A stretch of 64,000 nucleotides of DNA from Aeromonas piscicola (GCF_000820005.1 NZ_CDBL01000007.1:62001-126000), one strand, 5' to 3'. Positions 46,632 to 56,631 are shown, numbered from the stretch's first letter. Program-made: numbers and translations. Notes: generated by a model from the letters alone, not told the origin.

Positions 46632-47264
46632 TCAATGGCGTTGCAACGAGAAGGTGGGCAGTGACAGGTGCCAGTAGATAGCGGCAACCCGCAAACCGAA
46701 CACGGCCGTCATGCAGATAAGCATGGCGGTAACCCTGTCCATATTGACCTCAAGCGCCAGGGTATAGAGGATGCCGCCCAGGATGCAGGCGGTGGCATAG
46801 ATCTCCTTTTGCAGCACCATGGGCACTTCCCGGGCCAAGACATCCCGGATCATGCCGCCAGCCACCCCTGTCATGGTCCCCATGATCACGGCAATCAGGC
46901 CGGGGGAACCAAAGTTGAGGGCTTTCTGGGTACCGATCACGGTAAAGAGGGCCAGTCCGAAGGCATCAGCCACCGGCAGCACATACCAGGGCATGCGACG
47001 GGGCAGCTTGACCATCCACATGCCGATCAACGCCGTGGCGATGACGACCCAGATATAGAGAGGGTCGCGCACCCAGAACACAGGGGTGGCCCCCAGGATC
47101 ATGTCACGTATGGTGCCGCCACCAATGGCGGTGACGGCTGCCAGCACCATGACGCCGAAGCCATCCATCCTGAGCCGCCCCGCAACCAGCACGCCCGAAA
47201 ACGCGAATACCGCAGTACCAAACATGTCGCTGATGTAAACAATCTGCTCAACCAGTGTCTGCAT
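46632..47264 (-). CDS. UPF0126/TRIC-like membrane protein (YadS/YicG family)
   Basis: 210 aa from ATG 47264; an earlier in-frame TTG is less likely. Seven membrane helices are arranged as two repeats: [39 protein letters not shown] and [17 protein letters not shown]...[20 protein letters not shown]. The glycine-rich GGGTIRD/GGMIRD motifs are diagnostic. Related proteins are trimeric cation channels or amino acid (glycine) transporters. Monocistronic. Confidence 0.9.
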   Translation of the reverse strand: MQTLVEQIVYISDMFGTAVFAFSGVLVAGRLRMDGFGVMVLAAVTAIGGGTIRDMILGATPVFWVRDPLYIWVVIATALIGMWMVKLPRRMPWYVLPVADAFGLALFTVIGTQKALNFGSPGLIAVIMGTMTGVAGGMIRDVLAREVPMVLQKEIYATACILGGILYTLALEVNMDRVTAMLICMTAVFGLRVAAIYWHLSLPTFSLQRH

Positions 47265-47512
47265 GGAGAACAACTCACGTCCAATTGTTGATGGGGCCGC
47301 GATTTTAGGGGCTGGGCCTGCATCTGACCAATGGCTGCCTGCAAAAGTGGGAGCCAGACCAAGTTTTTGCAGGCGGGATGCGGGCTGAGCAGAGGGGAAG
47401 TGGCCGCTGGCTTGAGGTGGGAGCCGAAGCTGGCAAGGGGGCGGGGCTTCTCATGGTCCCTCCGTCTGTGCTTGCATCCCGCTGATAAGGGGCACTTTTT
47501 GAATTTTTTCTC

Positions 47513-47539
47513 TTAAGTCCTGCGAGAATGTGCCGATAA
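47513..47539 (+). promoter_or_regulatory. Sigma-28 (FliA) promoter of flaA
   Basis: TTAAGTCC, an 11-base spacer and GCCGATAA match the sigma-28 consensus TAAAGTTT-N11-GCCGATAA, with a perfect -10 element. It lies about 150 bases before the flaA start, leaving a long 5' leader. The rest of the 47274-47687 gap holds nothing else I can name. Confidence 0.85.
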
Positions 47540-47687
47540 ATAGGGTAAGCGGCGTTAATGCGATGAAGCGTTAAAAATAATGCTAAAGACATCGAAAAAG
47601 AGGCCGTTAAATAAGACGCATCGAACATGAAAGACAATAAAGTTCGAGCAAATTAGATAGTAAATTTAATAGCTTAGGAGAATGGTC

Positions 47688-48599
47688 ATGGGTCTTTATA
47701 TCAATACGAACGTTTCATCACTCAACGCTCAGCGTAACCTGATGAACACCAACAAATCTCTGGATACTTCCTACACCCGCCTGGCATCTGGTCTGCGCAT
47801 CAACAGCGCAAAAGATGATGCCGCCGGTCTGCAAATATCCAACCGTTTGACCTCCCAGATCAATGGTCTGGATCAAGGTAACCGCAATGCCAACGATGGT
47901 ATTTCCGTTGCCCAGACCGCTGAAGGCGCCATGGATGAAGTGACCTCCATGCTGCAACGGATGCGTACCCTGGCTCAGCAATCCGCCAACGGCTCAAACA
48001 ACACGGATGACCGTACCGCGTTGCAGCAAGAGTACTCTCAGCTGATGACTGAAATCGACCGTGTGGCCAAAGATACCACCTTCGGTGGCCAGAACCTGCT
48101 CAAGGGCGGTTATGTGGGCTCCTTCCAGGTCGGTGCCGATGCCAGTCAGACCATTACGTTCCGAATGACCACTGCCTTTACCATCTCGGGCATGGCTTCA
48201 GCGACCAGCGGCAGTGCGACTGTGGCGACCACCACCTCAGGTGAGCCTTATAAAATTACCAAGACGACGGGAACCCCGGTCAGCTCCACCAGCATGTCGA
48301 CCATTACTGCGGCAAGCTCCGCCCAGTCGGCCATGGCCAACCTGGATTACATGATCAAGGTGGTGGACAGCAAGCGTGCCGAGTTGGGTGCGGTACAAAA
48401 CCGGTTCGACTCGACCATTCGCAACCAGGCGAACGTCTCTGAAAACGTCAGTGCCGCCCGCTCACGGATCCGTGATGCAGATTTCGCGACAGAAACCGCT
48501 AACATGACCAAGCAGAACATTCTGCAACAGGCTGCATCGACCATACTGTCACAGGCAAACCAGCGTCCTCAGTCTGCACTCTCGCTGCTGAAAGGCTAA
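47688..48599 (+). CDS. flaA: Polar flagellin FlaA
   Basis: 303 aa from ATG 47688 (MGLYINTN), chosen because AGGAG lies 7 bases upstream and flagellins start M-[AG]-x-Y-[IV]-N-T-N. Conserved D0/D1 termini are SLNAQRNLMNTNKSLDTSYTRLASGLRINSAKDDAAGLQISNRL and the C-terminal NILQQAASTILSQANQRPQSALSLL. The central 165-240 region is short and Ser/Thr-rich (SATSGSATVATTTSG), the expected site of O-linked pseudaminic acid. It is a secreted structural subunit of the filament and close to FlaB. Confidence 0.95.
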   Translation: MGLYINTNVSSLNAQRNLMNTNKSLDTSYTRLASGLRINSAKDDAAGLQISNRLTSQINGLDQGNRNANDGISVAQTAEGAMDEVTSMLQRMRTLAQQSANGSNNTDDRTALQQEYSQLMTEIDRVAKDTTFGGQNLLKGGYVGSFQVGADASQTITFRMTTAFTISGMASATSGSATVATTTSGEPYKITKTTGTPVSSTSMSTITAASSAQSAMANLDYMIKVVDSKRAELGAVQNRFDSTIRNQANVSENVSAARSRIRDADFATETANMTKQNILQQAASTILSQANQRPQSALSLLKG

Positions 48600-48609
48600 C
48601 AAAAGAAAA

Positions 48610-48634
48610 CAGGGCGGTTGTTCAGGCCGCCCTG
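48610..48634 (+). terminator. Hairpin after flaA
   Basis: cagggcgg / ccgccctg stem with a 9-base loop lies 10 bases after the flaA stop, without a T-run. It probably protects the 3' end or weakly terminates; a stronger terminator follows at 48779. Confidence 0.6.
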
Positions 48635-48652
48635 GTCAAGAGATGGAACAAA

Positions 48653-48701
48653 GGGGTGTTCGGGTTTGCACTCTGTTCTATCGGGAGAGAATCAATTCTC
48701 T
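48653..48701 (+). repeat. Partial second copy of the flaB leader
   Basis: GGGGTGTTCGG...GTTTGCACT (48653-48672) recurs at 49018-49045 in the flaB leader with a 9-base difference in spacing. A small perfect inverted repeat AGAGAAT-CA-ATTCTCT is at 48686-48701. It may be the remnant of duplicated flagellin DNA. Confidence 0.55.
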
Positions 48702-48778
48702 ATTAGTAATGCCAAGTGTTGTCCAGCTGTTCAGTTCTGTCACCCTTGGTCGTATTCTCCTGAGCATATGCTCATTTT

Positions 48779-48804
48779 AGGCCGGTTTTCCGGCCTCTTT
48801 TTTT
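48779..48804 (+). terminator. Terminator in the flaA-flaB gap
   Basis: gccgg-tttt-ccggc followed by CTCTTTTTTT. It isolates flaA transcription from flaB. Confidence 0.78.
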
Positions 48805-48972
48805 GTGCCGTCAAATTGACGCCACTCGATCATAGCAAAGCACAAACCGTGCCAAAACCAACCTTTCCTATGTCCCCCTTGTCATGGTGCCTGAGGTCAC
48901 ATGGCGAGTCTTCTGATGCCTGCGATTTGCCGCTTGCCGGATAAAACTTGCCGCCTTCGGCAATTATTTTCC

Positions 48973-48999
48973 TAAAGCTTGTGTCCATGCGGCCGTTAA
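48973..48999 (+). promoter_or_regulatory. Sigma-28 (FliA) promoter of flaB
   Basis: TAAAGCTT, an 11-base spacer and GCCGTTAA differ from the sigma-28 consensus at two positions. It is about 180 bases upstream of flaB, a similar leader length to flaA. Confidence 0.82.
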
Positions 49000-49176
49000 A
49001 TAAAGTGAAGCAATCGAGGGGTGTTCGGAATCCAACGTTTGCACTACTGCGGGTGGCCTGTTCGTTCAAACAGACACCCGCCAGAAGACACAGGATTGTT
49101 CAACCTGTTCTTCTAACGGTGGGACGTCGCTTTGGCGGCGCAACCCGCAGTCGCATGTTCTTCGGGAGAATATTTT

Positions 49177-50085
49177 ATGGCCATGTACATCAACACGAAT
49201 ACTTCATCACTGAACGCCCAGCGTAACCTGATGAACACCAACAAGTCCCTGGATACGTCATATACCAGATTGGCCTCCGGTCTGCGTATCAACACCGCCA
49301 AGGATGACGCCGCCGGTCTGCAGATCTCCAACCGTTTGACTTCACAAGTTAATGGCCTGGATCAAGGTAACCGCAACGCCAACGATGGCATCTCTGTTGC
49401 TCAGACTGCGGAAGGCGCCATGGATGAAGTCACCTCCATGCTGCAGCGTATGCGTACCCTGGCCCAGCAATCGGCCAACGGTTCCAACAACACTGACGAC
49501 CGTACTGCGTTGCAGCAGGAGTTCGATCAGCTGACCACAGAGATCGACCGTATCTCCACCGATACTTCCTTTGGTGGTCAAAAACTGCTGGATGGCAAGT
49601 ACAAAGGCTCCTTCCAGGTCGGTGCCGATGCTGGCCAGACCATCACCTTCAAGATGACATCCGCCTTCACGATCAGCGGTATTGCGTCATCGACCAAGGG
49701 CAGTGCTACCGTTGCGACCAGTGCTTCCGGGGAACCCTACACCGTGACCAAGGGAACCACTGCGGTGACTTCCACCAGTGTCAGCAGTATCAAAACTGCG
49801 AGTTCCGCCCAACTTGCCATGGCCAACCTTGATTTCATGATCAAGGCCGTTGACAGCAAACGGGCAGAGCTGGGTGCGGTACAGAACCGCTTTGACTCGA
49901 CCATTCGCAACCAGTCCAACGTTTCCGAGAACCTGAGTGCAGCCCGCTCTCGTATTCGTGACGCAGACTTTGCGACTGAAACGGCCAACATGACCAAGCA
50001 AAACATCCTGCAACAGGCTGCCTCCAGTATCCTGGCGCAAGCCAACCAGAGACCGCAATCAGCTCTGTCCCTGTTGGGCAGATAA
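49177..50085 (+). CDS. flaB: Polar flagellin FlaB
   Basis: 302 aa from ATG 49177 (MAMYINTN; GGGAGAA upstream). It is near-identical to FlaA over the N- and C-terminal regions and differs mainly in the centre (ASSTKGSATVATSASG, TSTSVSSIKTASS). The paralog pair, each with its own sigma-28 promoter, is the known Aeromonas polar flagellin arrangement. The central Ser/Thr-rich region is the likely glycosylation target. It lies 27 bases before flaG. Confidence 0.95.
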   Translation: MAMYINTNTSSLNAQRNLMNTNKSLDTSYTRLASGLRINTAKDDAAGLQISNRLTSQVNGLDQGNRNANDGISVAQTAEGAMDEVTSMLQRMRTLAQQSANGSNNTDDRTALQQEFDQLTTEIDRISTDTSFGGQKLLDGKYKGSFQVGADAGQTITFKMTSAFTISGIASSTKGSATVATSASGEPYTVTKGTTAVTSTSVSSIKTASSAQLAMANLDFMIKAVDSKRAELGAVQNRFDSTIRNQSNVSENLSAARSRIRDADFATETANMTKQNILQQAASSILAQANQRPQSALSLLGR

Positions 50086-50112
50086 TGACTGAAATGAAAG
50101 AGGAGCGACGAT

Positions 50113-50550
50113 ATGGCCAATGAAATTGGGATCCCGTCATCGGTCACTCCTTCTTCTCTTCAGCAAAGTAGCAAGAGCGGCCAATCGGCCGCTCAAGTGC
50201 TATCTGGTACGGCGGAAGAGCAGCGGGTGACATCACAGGGACCGATAGTCAGTCAGGGAACTAATCCTGCTGAAAAATCAAGCAAGCAGAAACCTAATGC
50301 GGCTGAAATTGAAAAAGAGGTCCAAAACTTGCAGAAATTTAGTGAGTTGCAAGGTTGGACGGTCAACTTCAGCGTTGAAAAAGATTCTGATCAGGTAGTC
50401 ATCAAAGTGATGGACGCTCAGAGTAAATCCGTGATTCGTCAAATTCCTTCTGAAGAATTTCTTGCAATCAGCAAGAGGATAAAGGAATGGCAAGATGGTG
50501 ATTTAGCTGGTGGGTCTCGTACAGGATTGCTATTTGATAACGAAATCTGA
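50113..50550 (+). CDS. flaG: Flagellar protein FlaG
   Basis: 145 aa with GAGGAG upstream. The N-terminal half is low complexity and Ser/Gln-rich. The C-terminal domain (about 75-130) carries the FlaG signature LQGWTVNFSVEKDSDQVVIKVMD and VIRQIPSEEFLAI. FlaG influences filament length and acts with FliD. It follows flaB. Confidence 0.9.
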   Translation: MANEIGIPSSVTPSSLQQSSKSGQSAAQVLSGTAEEQRVTSQGPIVSQGTNPAEKSSKQKPNAAEIEKEVQNLQKFSELQGWTVNFSVEKDSDQVVIKVMDAQSKSVIRQIPSEEFLAISKRIKEWQDGDLAGGSRTGLLFDNEI

Positions 50551-50565
50551 TGGGAAAAACTTAAG

Positions 50566-50700
50566 AGGAGAGTGAGTATGTCTACCATTACGTCTGCCTG
50601 TGCCGGCTCGCGCGTCGGGCTGTTACTCGATAAAGAGATTTAATACGCAAGCATTACGAGGAGAGTGAGAATGGTCAATATTACGAATGCTGGTGCGGGC
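50566..50700 (+). repeat. 93-bp tandem duplication of the flaH start region
   Basis: AGGAGAGTGAGTATG...ATTACG (from 50566) and AGGAGAGTGAGAATG...ATTACG (from 50659) are two copies covering ribosome binding site, start codon and about 12 codons, 93 bases apart. The second is the genuine flaH start. Confidence 0.9.
50578..50643 (+). CDS. Possible 21-aa mini-ORF upstream of flaH
   Basis: ATG 50578 has a strong GAGGAGAG ribosome binding site. It encodes MSTITSACAGSRVGLLLDKEI before TAA; the first 10 or so residues mirror the FlaH N-terminus MVNITNAGAGSGLD. It stops 27 bases before the flaH ATG. Translation is plausible from the ribosome binding site but unproven; it may be only a remnant. Confidence 0.4.
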   Translation: MSTITSACAGSRVGLLLDKEI

Positions 50701-52080
50701 TCTGGATTGGATTTGGAGTCTGTCATTGCTGCGAGCGTCAATGCCAAGAAGGCACAGCTGATGCAGCCTATCACCACCAAAAAGACCAATGCCCAGATCA
50801 CTCTCTCAGGGGTTGGACAGTTGAAATCGGCCATTGCCTCTTTTGTGACGACACTCCAGGCCATGTCCAAGGATGATGCGTTCAACAAACGATCGATCAA
50901 CATTACCCAGGACAAGGACAAACCCGTTCTCAAGGTGGAGAGCAAGGCGGGTGCTTCCAATGGGCAATATGATATCAGCGTCGAACAATTGGCGAAGACC
51001 AGCAAATTTGACGGTACCTTCGACTCATCGACGACTCCGCTCATCACTCAGGACGGGAAACTGACCTTCAAGGCTGGCGACAAGACCTTTGATGTCGATG
51101 TTAAGGCGGGGGATTCGCTACAGTCCATTCGTAAACGCATCAACAATGACGCAGACAATTTCGGTCTGAGCGTCAACATCGTCAATACCTCCGATGGTAA
51201 ATCCAAGCTGATGATCGATTCCGGGGTCAGCGGCAGCGGCAAGGATCTGCAGATCACCGGCAGCACGACGGACCTGACCGATAACCTGGTGTCCAAGCTT
51301 ACCAAGCGCCAAGATGCTCAAGATGCCAAGATCACTGTTGATGGAAATACTCTTACCAGTTCGTCCAATACTTTCGACGGCACTATTGTCGGACTCAAAC
51401 TGACTGTGTTACGGGAGTCGGATAGCACAACCTCTACCGATACCAGTGGTAATCCAGTCAAGACCTACAGCTCGAACAAGGTTGATGTGACCACCGATAA
51501 AGCCGGCATCAAGGACATGGTCAAAAGCTTTGTCGACGGCTACAACACGCTGGTGAAGAAAAGCAATGAGCTCGGCAAGCGCAACTCGATCGTGGCAGGG
51601 AAGAGCCAGAATGATGGCGGTGCTCTGGCGGGCGATGCAACGACCCGTGCCGTGGTCAATATGATGAATGGCATCATTACCGAGCCCTCGCAAAAGTCCT
51701 CCACTTACTCAACGATTTTCCAGATGGGTATAAAGATGGATAACAAGGGGGTATTGTCTATCGACGATACCAAGTTCAGCGAGGCTATCGACAAGAATTT
51801 CGATCAGGTAGTGGCGGTTTTTGGCGGCAAGGATGGGGTTGCAGGTCAGCTGGCCAACCAGCTGGAAACCTACTCCAAGACCGGTGGTTTACTTGCTAAA
51901 CGGGAAGACTCGCTGAATTCCGATCTGCGCGAAGTGAGCCGCAAGGAGTCTGATGTTACCTCCCAGCTGACCAAGTATCAGGAGACCCTGCGTGCCCGCT
52001 ATGGGAGTCTGGATACCATGCTGGCCAAGATGAACAAGTCGGCCTCATATTTGAATCTGCTCAACACCAAGAGCAGCTAA
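50671..52080 (+). CDS. flaH: Flagellar filament cap protein FlaH (FliD)
   Basis: 469 aa from ATG 50671 (GAGGAGAG upstream). FliD features are GSGLDLESVIAASVNAKKAQLMQPITTK at the N-terminus and a C-terminal coiled coil (REVSRKESDVTSQLTKYQETLRARYGSLDTMLAKMN) needed for cap assembly. It forms the pentameric cap under which flagellin polymerises. It lies between flaG and fliS, as usual in Aeromonas. Confidence 0.94.
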   Translation: MVNITNAGAGSGLDLESVIAASVNAKKAQLMQPITTKKTNAQITLSGVGQLKSAIASFVTTLQAMSKDDAFNKRSINITQDKDKPVLKVESKAGASNGQYDISVEQLAKTSKFDGTFDSSTTPLITQDGKLTFKAGDKTFDVDVKAGDSLQSIRKRINNDADNFGLSVNIVNTSDGKSKLMIDSGVSGSGKDLQITGSTTDLTDNLVSKLTKRQDAQDAKITVDGNTLTSSSNTFDGTIVGLKLTVLRESDSTTSTDTSGNPVKTYSSNKVDVTTDKAGIKDMVKSFVDGYNTLVKKSNELGKRNSIVAGKSQNDGGALAGDATTRAVVNMMNGIITEPSQKSSTYSTIFQMGIKMDNKGVLSIDDTKFSEAIDKNFDQVVAVFGGKDGVAGQLANQLETYSKTGGLLAKREDSLNSDLREVSRKESDVTSQLTKYQETLRARYGSLDTMLAKMNKSASYLNLLNTKSS

Positions 52081-52105
52081 TTTGTAGTCAGGATCGGTGT
52101 TTCAT

Positions 52106-52528
52106 ATGTATCGGAAAAATATCAAAGCTTATACCACCCAGAGTCTGCAATCCGAGCTGGCTGTAGCAGACCCTTATCGCGTCATCCAGCTGCTGATGCA
52201 GGGGTGTCTCGAACGCCTTGCTCAGGCGCGTGGTGCGATTGAACGCCGTGATTTTGAACAAAAATCGCAGGATATTTCTAAAACTTTGGCCATCATCAAC
52301 GGGTTGCAGGACTCGCTGGATCTCTCCTATGGCAAGGTGCCAGAAGATCTCTTTGCGCTTTATGACTATATGAAGGTGCGGATGATGGATGCCAGCCGCG
52401 ACATGGATATCGCCATCGTTGACGAAGTGATGGCCCTGATGTTGACCGTGAAAAGCGGGTGGGATGCGATTCCTGTTGAAGAGCGTGACAAGGCGCTAGC
52501 TCAGCAAAAAGTGGGCCGGCCGGAATGA
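52106..52528 (+). CDS. flaJ: Flagellin export chaperone FlaJ (FliS)
   Basis: 140 aa from ATG 52106 (MYRKNIKAYTTQSLQSELAVADPYRVIQLLMQG). The FliS family start Y-x2-N-x-[VI]-x-[ST] and LYDYMKVRMMDASRDMD are present; AGGA is about 12 bases upstream. It binds the flagellin C-terminus in the cytosol and prevents premature polymerisation. The stop overlaps the next start (ATGA). Confidence 0.93.
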   Translation: MYRKNIKAYTTQSLQSELAVADPYRVIQLLMQGCLERLAQARGAIERRDFEQKSQDISKTLAIINGLQDSLDLSYGKVPEDLFALYDYMKVRMMDASRDMDIAIVDEVMALMLTVKSGWDAIPVEERDKALAQQKVGRPE

Positions 52529-52824
52529 GCAATGTCCCGCTATCCGGGCTGATTGAGCATGGTAACCAGCTGTTGGCCCTGCTGGAGCAGGGCGACATGC
52601 TTGCGTCAGACAAGCTGACGGCACATTACTTGAGCGCACTTGATGGTGTGTTTCAACACATTGAACTTGGAACTGCATTGAATGTGGAACAGCAACAAGC
52701 ATTGCTGCAGTTTCAAACCATCCACGACTGGGTAGAAAAAGCGAAGCATCTGACAGAACAAGAGTTGCTGCAGTTTTCCAAGGCTGGTCGAGCCTCTGAT
52801 CTTTACAAGCTGAATGCAGGTTAG
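52525..52824 (+). CDS. FliT-like flagellar chaperone
   Basis: 99 aa, entirely helical by appearance, overlapping the fliS stop. Its position after fliS and its length match FliT, the FliD chaperone and FlhDC-type regulator, though sequence similarity is low as usual for this family (LLALLEQGDMLASDKLTAHYLSALDGVF). The assignment rests mainly on context. Confidence 0.65.
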   Translation: MSNVPLSGLIEHGNQLLALLEQGDMLASDKLTAHYLSALDGVFQHIELGTALNVEQQQALLQFQTIHDWVEKAKHLTEQELLQFSKAGRASDLYKLNAG

Positions 52825-52833
52825 GCATATATA

Positions 52834-54918
52834 ATGGATTTTAATAAAAATATTACTCATGTCGAGAATGAATTATCCCGCCTCGAACTGCAAAAAAGGC
52901 AGGAAGCCGCCATGCTGGATGTGCTGCCAGCTCGTTATGAACGCAATATGGCGGCCTTCGAAAAATACATGCCTGGCATTCATGAATTTTTCAAAGATTA
53001 CCAGCCTGTCAGGCCATTTCGCTTCTTCTGCAATGAGAATGGCATTCCCAACGTCTTGTGGCTTGATGAACAAGTGTCACTCTATGGGGAAGACCCACTT
53101 GTCGAGGTTCAAGCACAGATAACTGAGGTGATTGAACAGAGTGTGCTGCAATGTATCGATTTTACCCCTCAGTGGTATTTCGATGATCAAATCCATATAA
53201 AATATAATAACGCCATTTCCCAGCTGAAGGTATCCTCTAATCTAGAGGGGTTACCTCTGAGAGATTTGCTTACGGTAGATATACCTCTCTCGCTTATGTA
53301 TGGGGTGGGATTAGGATACCAGCTTGGCTATCTTTATGAGCGCTGCACTGTACGAAACTTATTTGCATTCGAACCTGATGTCGATATCTTCTATGCATCT
53401 CTGTTTTGTTTCGATTGGCATTCTCTACTCGCTTACATGGATCAGGAATCACTTAGTCTACACCTTTTTGTCGGCGTCGATGAAAAACTGTTGGTTTCCG
53501 ATATGATGGAGGCCTTACATCGTAAAGGGGCATTTTGGTCTGCCGCCTATTTTTCCTTTTGCCACTATCACTCTCCCAAGGTTCATGCCCTTATCGAACA
53601 AGTCGAACGCGAGTTTTATCTACTCAGAACTGGTTGGGGCTTTTTCGACGACAATATATTTGCACTGGCTCACAGCCATACTCATTTACAAGATGGTACG
53701 CCTTTTCTTAAAAAACATCGCGACACAGCTAGATTTTCCTCTACGCCGGTATTCATTGTTGGAAATGGGCCGTCATTGGATCAGAGTATCGAGTTCATCC
53801 GTCAGCATCAAAGTCAGGCTTTGATTATCGCTTGTGGCACTGCAGTGAGTGCCTTGTACAAGGCCAATATCAGGCCAGATATATATGTTGCCGTCGAACG
53901 AACTAAGAGTTCTGCGGATTTTTTGCGTATTCTTAATGCCAATGAGTTTCTCAAGGAGGCAGTTTTTCTTAGTGTCGACGTTATTCATCCTGAGTGCAAA
54001 GAGTTTTTTCGTAAGACTGGTATAGCATTTAAGCCTAATGAACCTATGTATCAGTTGCTCGGAACTTATTTTGGTCGTGCATTCGAATATGATGCCATCG
54101 AGTTCTCTAATCCATTTGTGGGAAATACAGGGCTGAACTACGCAGCTTTGTTAGGGCTCAAAGAAATGTATCTTTTTGGCATCGACAATGGTTATAAATC
54201 TGCTGATCAACATCACTCCAAGTTAAGCCTTTACTATAATGACAAGCAGGAAGCAAAATACCAGCAAGATCTGACGGAGACTTTTCCTGGCCGTGGTAAT
54301 TTTGGTGGTGAGGTTAGAATTAACCATCTATTTGGACTGTCCATACACAATATGGAGCGTCTCTTGCAAGCCTATCCGGATGTACATTGTACCAATACCA
54401 GTGATGGATCTTATATCGAAGGTGCTGTGCCTAGTCCCATAGAAGCCATTGTGTCTGATTGGCCTGAATTGGATAAACGTAGTGTAATTGATGAGATCAT
54501 GGCGCAATGCTTCCAGCCTTTCGATGTGTCTAGCATCGACTTCAAGGCGGCCATCAATGTACCTCTATGTCATGAGTTACTCGAAAAACTACATGATGAC
54601 TGGATATTTGTACCGAAAACACATAACGATGTGTTGGCACTAATGCAGAAGCACCATGATTATCTTCTTTATGTTTTTATGAGTAATGAACGTCATCTCT
54701 ATCGTGTTCTCATTGGTTCCATTAACTATTTTTATGCTAATATAATAAGTGTAATGATGTGCTCAACTAGATGTAAAAATGAATTGGAACAAAAAATTGA
54801 ATCAGCTGTTACTATTCTGGAACAGTTTTTCATTGATGCAAAAAACATCTACGCTGACGCACTTGAACGCCATGATGAACTATATTTCACAGGGCTTGAT
54901 GTTTTTAAAATAAATTAA
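52834..54918 (+). CDS. maf1: Motility accessory factor Maf-1 (flagellin glycosyltransferase)
   Basis: 694 aa, cytosolic. The central MAF_flag10 (DUF115) domain at about 210-480 carries FIVGNGPSLDQSIEFI, IACGTAVSALYKANIRPDIYVAVERT, FVGNTGLNYAALLGLKEMYLFGIDNGY and SDGSYIEGAVP. Maf proteins transfer pseudaminic acid to Ser/Thr of flagellin before export. It lies directly after the FliT-like gene, the known Aeromonas position. The gene is clearly AT-richer than its neighbours and uses A/T-ending codons, a sign of transfer or different selection. A hairpin terminator follows. Confidence 0.93.
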   Translation: MDFNKNITHVENELSRLELQKRQEAAMLDVLPARYERNMAAFEKYMPGIHEFFKDYQPVRPFRFFCNENGIPNVLWLDEQVSLYGEDPLVEVQAQITEVIEQSVLQCIDFTPQWYFDDQIHIKYNNAISQLKVSSNLEGLPLRDLLTVDIPLSLMYGVGLGYQLGYLYERCTVRNLFAFEPDVDIFYASLFCFDWHSLLAYMDQESLSLHLFVGVDEKLLVSDMMEALHRKGAFWSAAYFSFCHYHSPKVHALIEQVEREFYLLRTGWGFFDDNIFALAHSHTHLQDGTPFLKKHRDTARFSSTPVFIVGNGPSLDQSIEFIRQHQSQALIIACGTAVSALYKANIRPDIYVAVERTKSSADFLRILNANEFLKEAVFLSVDVIHPECKEFFRKTGIAFKPNEPMYQLLGTYFGRAFEYDAIEFSNPFVGNTGLNYAALLGLKEMYLFGIDNGYKSADQHHSKLSLYYNDKQEAKYQQDLTETFPGRGNFGGEVRINHLFGLSIHNMERLLQAYPDVHCTNTSDGSYIEGAVPSPIEAIVSDWPELDKRSVIDEIMAQCFQPFDVSSIDFKAAINVPLCHELLEKLHDDWIFVPKTHNDVLALMQKHHDYLLYVFMSNERHLYRVLIGSINYFYANIISVMMCSTRCKNELEQKIESAVTILEQFFIDAKNIYADALERHDELYFTGLDVFKIN

Positions 54919-54924
54919 CGTCAT

Positions 54925-54965
54925 AAGTAGAGGTGTAATTTATGCCTCTACTTAGTTTATTTATA
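54925..54965 (+). terminator. Terminator after maf1
   Basis: aagtagagg / cctctactt (54925-54933 and 54945-54953) with an AT loop, followed by AGTTTATTTATACTT. Confidence 0.75.
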
Positions 54966-54984
54966 CTTGTCTGTGTAGTGGTCA

Positions 54985-55780
<796 letters not shown>

Positions 55781-55940
55781 GAACATCGAAAGCACAGCAG
55801 ACCGGGGGCCTGCTCCCTTAATCGGTCTATCAGCACGTACGTGTGAATTCGTCCGCCATCAAGAGAGCGGTAACGTTTTTTAGAATGTCCTTTTCGCGAT
55901 CTAGCCGGTTGATGCAGGCTTCCAGCTCCTAGATTGTCTG

Positions 55941-56138
55941 CTACTCCGGAGTCAGTGCTTTGCGGATTGAGGTTGTGCTACTGCGTTCGGATTGAAGCTG
56001 CTGAACCCAGCGGTGAAGTACTGTTTCACCAACATCCAGTGAACGGCTGGCTTCGGGGACAGAATATCTCTGGTCAAGTACCAGGGATGCGGCTTCGAAT
56101 TTGAATTCAGCAGTAAATGAGCGACGTAATCTTGTCAT
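55941..56138 (-). pseudogene. IS3-family OrfA, truncated by stop codons
   Basis: It begins MTRLRRSFTAEFKFEAASLVLDQ with a helix-turn-helix (SVPEASRSLDVGETVLHRWVQQL) and stops at TAG after ALTPE, with a second TAG five codons on. The leucine-zipper part (ELEACINRLDREKDILKNVTALL) follows out of translation at about 55925-55860. Confidence 0.8.
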
Positions 56139-56206
56139 TGAACACCTCTGATTATGGTGGCGACTGTACCACCTAAAATGGTGTCCGGGATGATTAGACC
56201 ACTACA

Positions 56207-56352
56207 CTGTTATATTGCGTGATTCTAGCATCGCTATAAATATATTCCCCACCAAACTTTCCACCTGACATAGGTTTTAAACAAGAGTCTTGTTTATGAC
56301 ACGTTTAAAATGTACACCCTTCGACATCAAAATTAGACTCTTCCTGAATATG
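56207..56352. other. AT-rich spacer after the IS3 element
   Basis: No gene is supported. A short palindrome AAACAAG-AGT-CTTGTTT at 56279-56295 could be a weak terminator for the minus-strand pse operon. Confidence 0.4.
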
Positions 56353-56631
56353 TTATAAGGTGCATTTTCCTTCATCATCAGCTTCTACGAAGCTGGGGGA
56401 CTGAAGCAATGCTGTGAGCTCTCCTTCCAGCCAGTCGGCTAGCCCTAACCAGTCGTGGCGTTCCTGACAGGCCAGCAAGGCGCTGATTATGGTGACCACC
56501 TCATTATGATGCTCTGAGGGGATGGCTTGCAGCGCCTGTTCAATCAAAGTTGGCAGGAGCAGGGCACTCTCAACGTGATGACCAAGGCGAAAGTTGTGGG
56601 CAAGCGCTTTACACTCTTCTCTAATCTTCAT
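56353..56631 (-). CDS. Small helical protein of unknown function, partner of the Maf-like gene
   Basis: 92 aa, overlapping the Maf-like stop by ATGA, so translationally coupled. It has no signal or membrane segment and is predicted helical (VESALLLPTLIEQALQAIP, EVVTIISALLACQERHDWLGLADWLEGELTALLQS), ending in an acidic tail with a Cys (ADDEGKCTL). I do not recognise the family. Coupling suggests an accessory subunit or chaperone of the transferase. It is the last gene of the pse operon. Confidence 0.6.
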   Translation of the reverse strand: MKIREECKALAHNFRLGHHVESALLLPTLIEQALQAIPSEHHNEVVTIISALLACQERHDWLGLADWLEGELTALLQSPSFVEADDEGKCTL

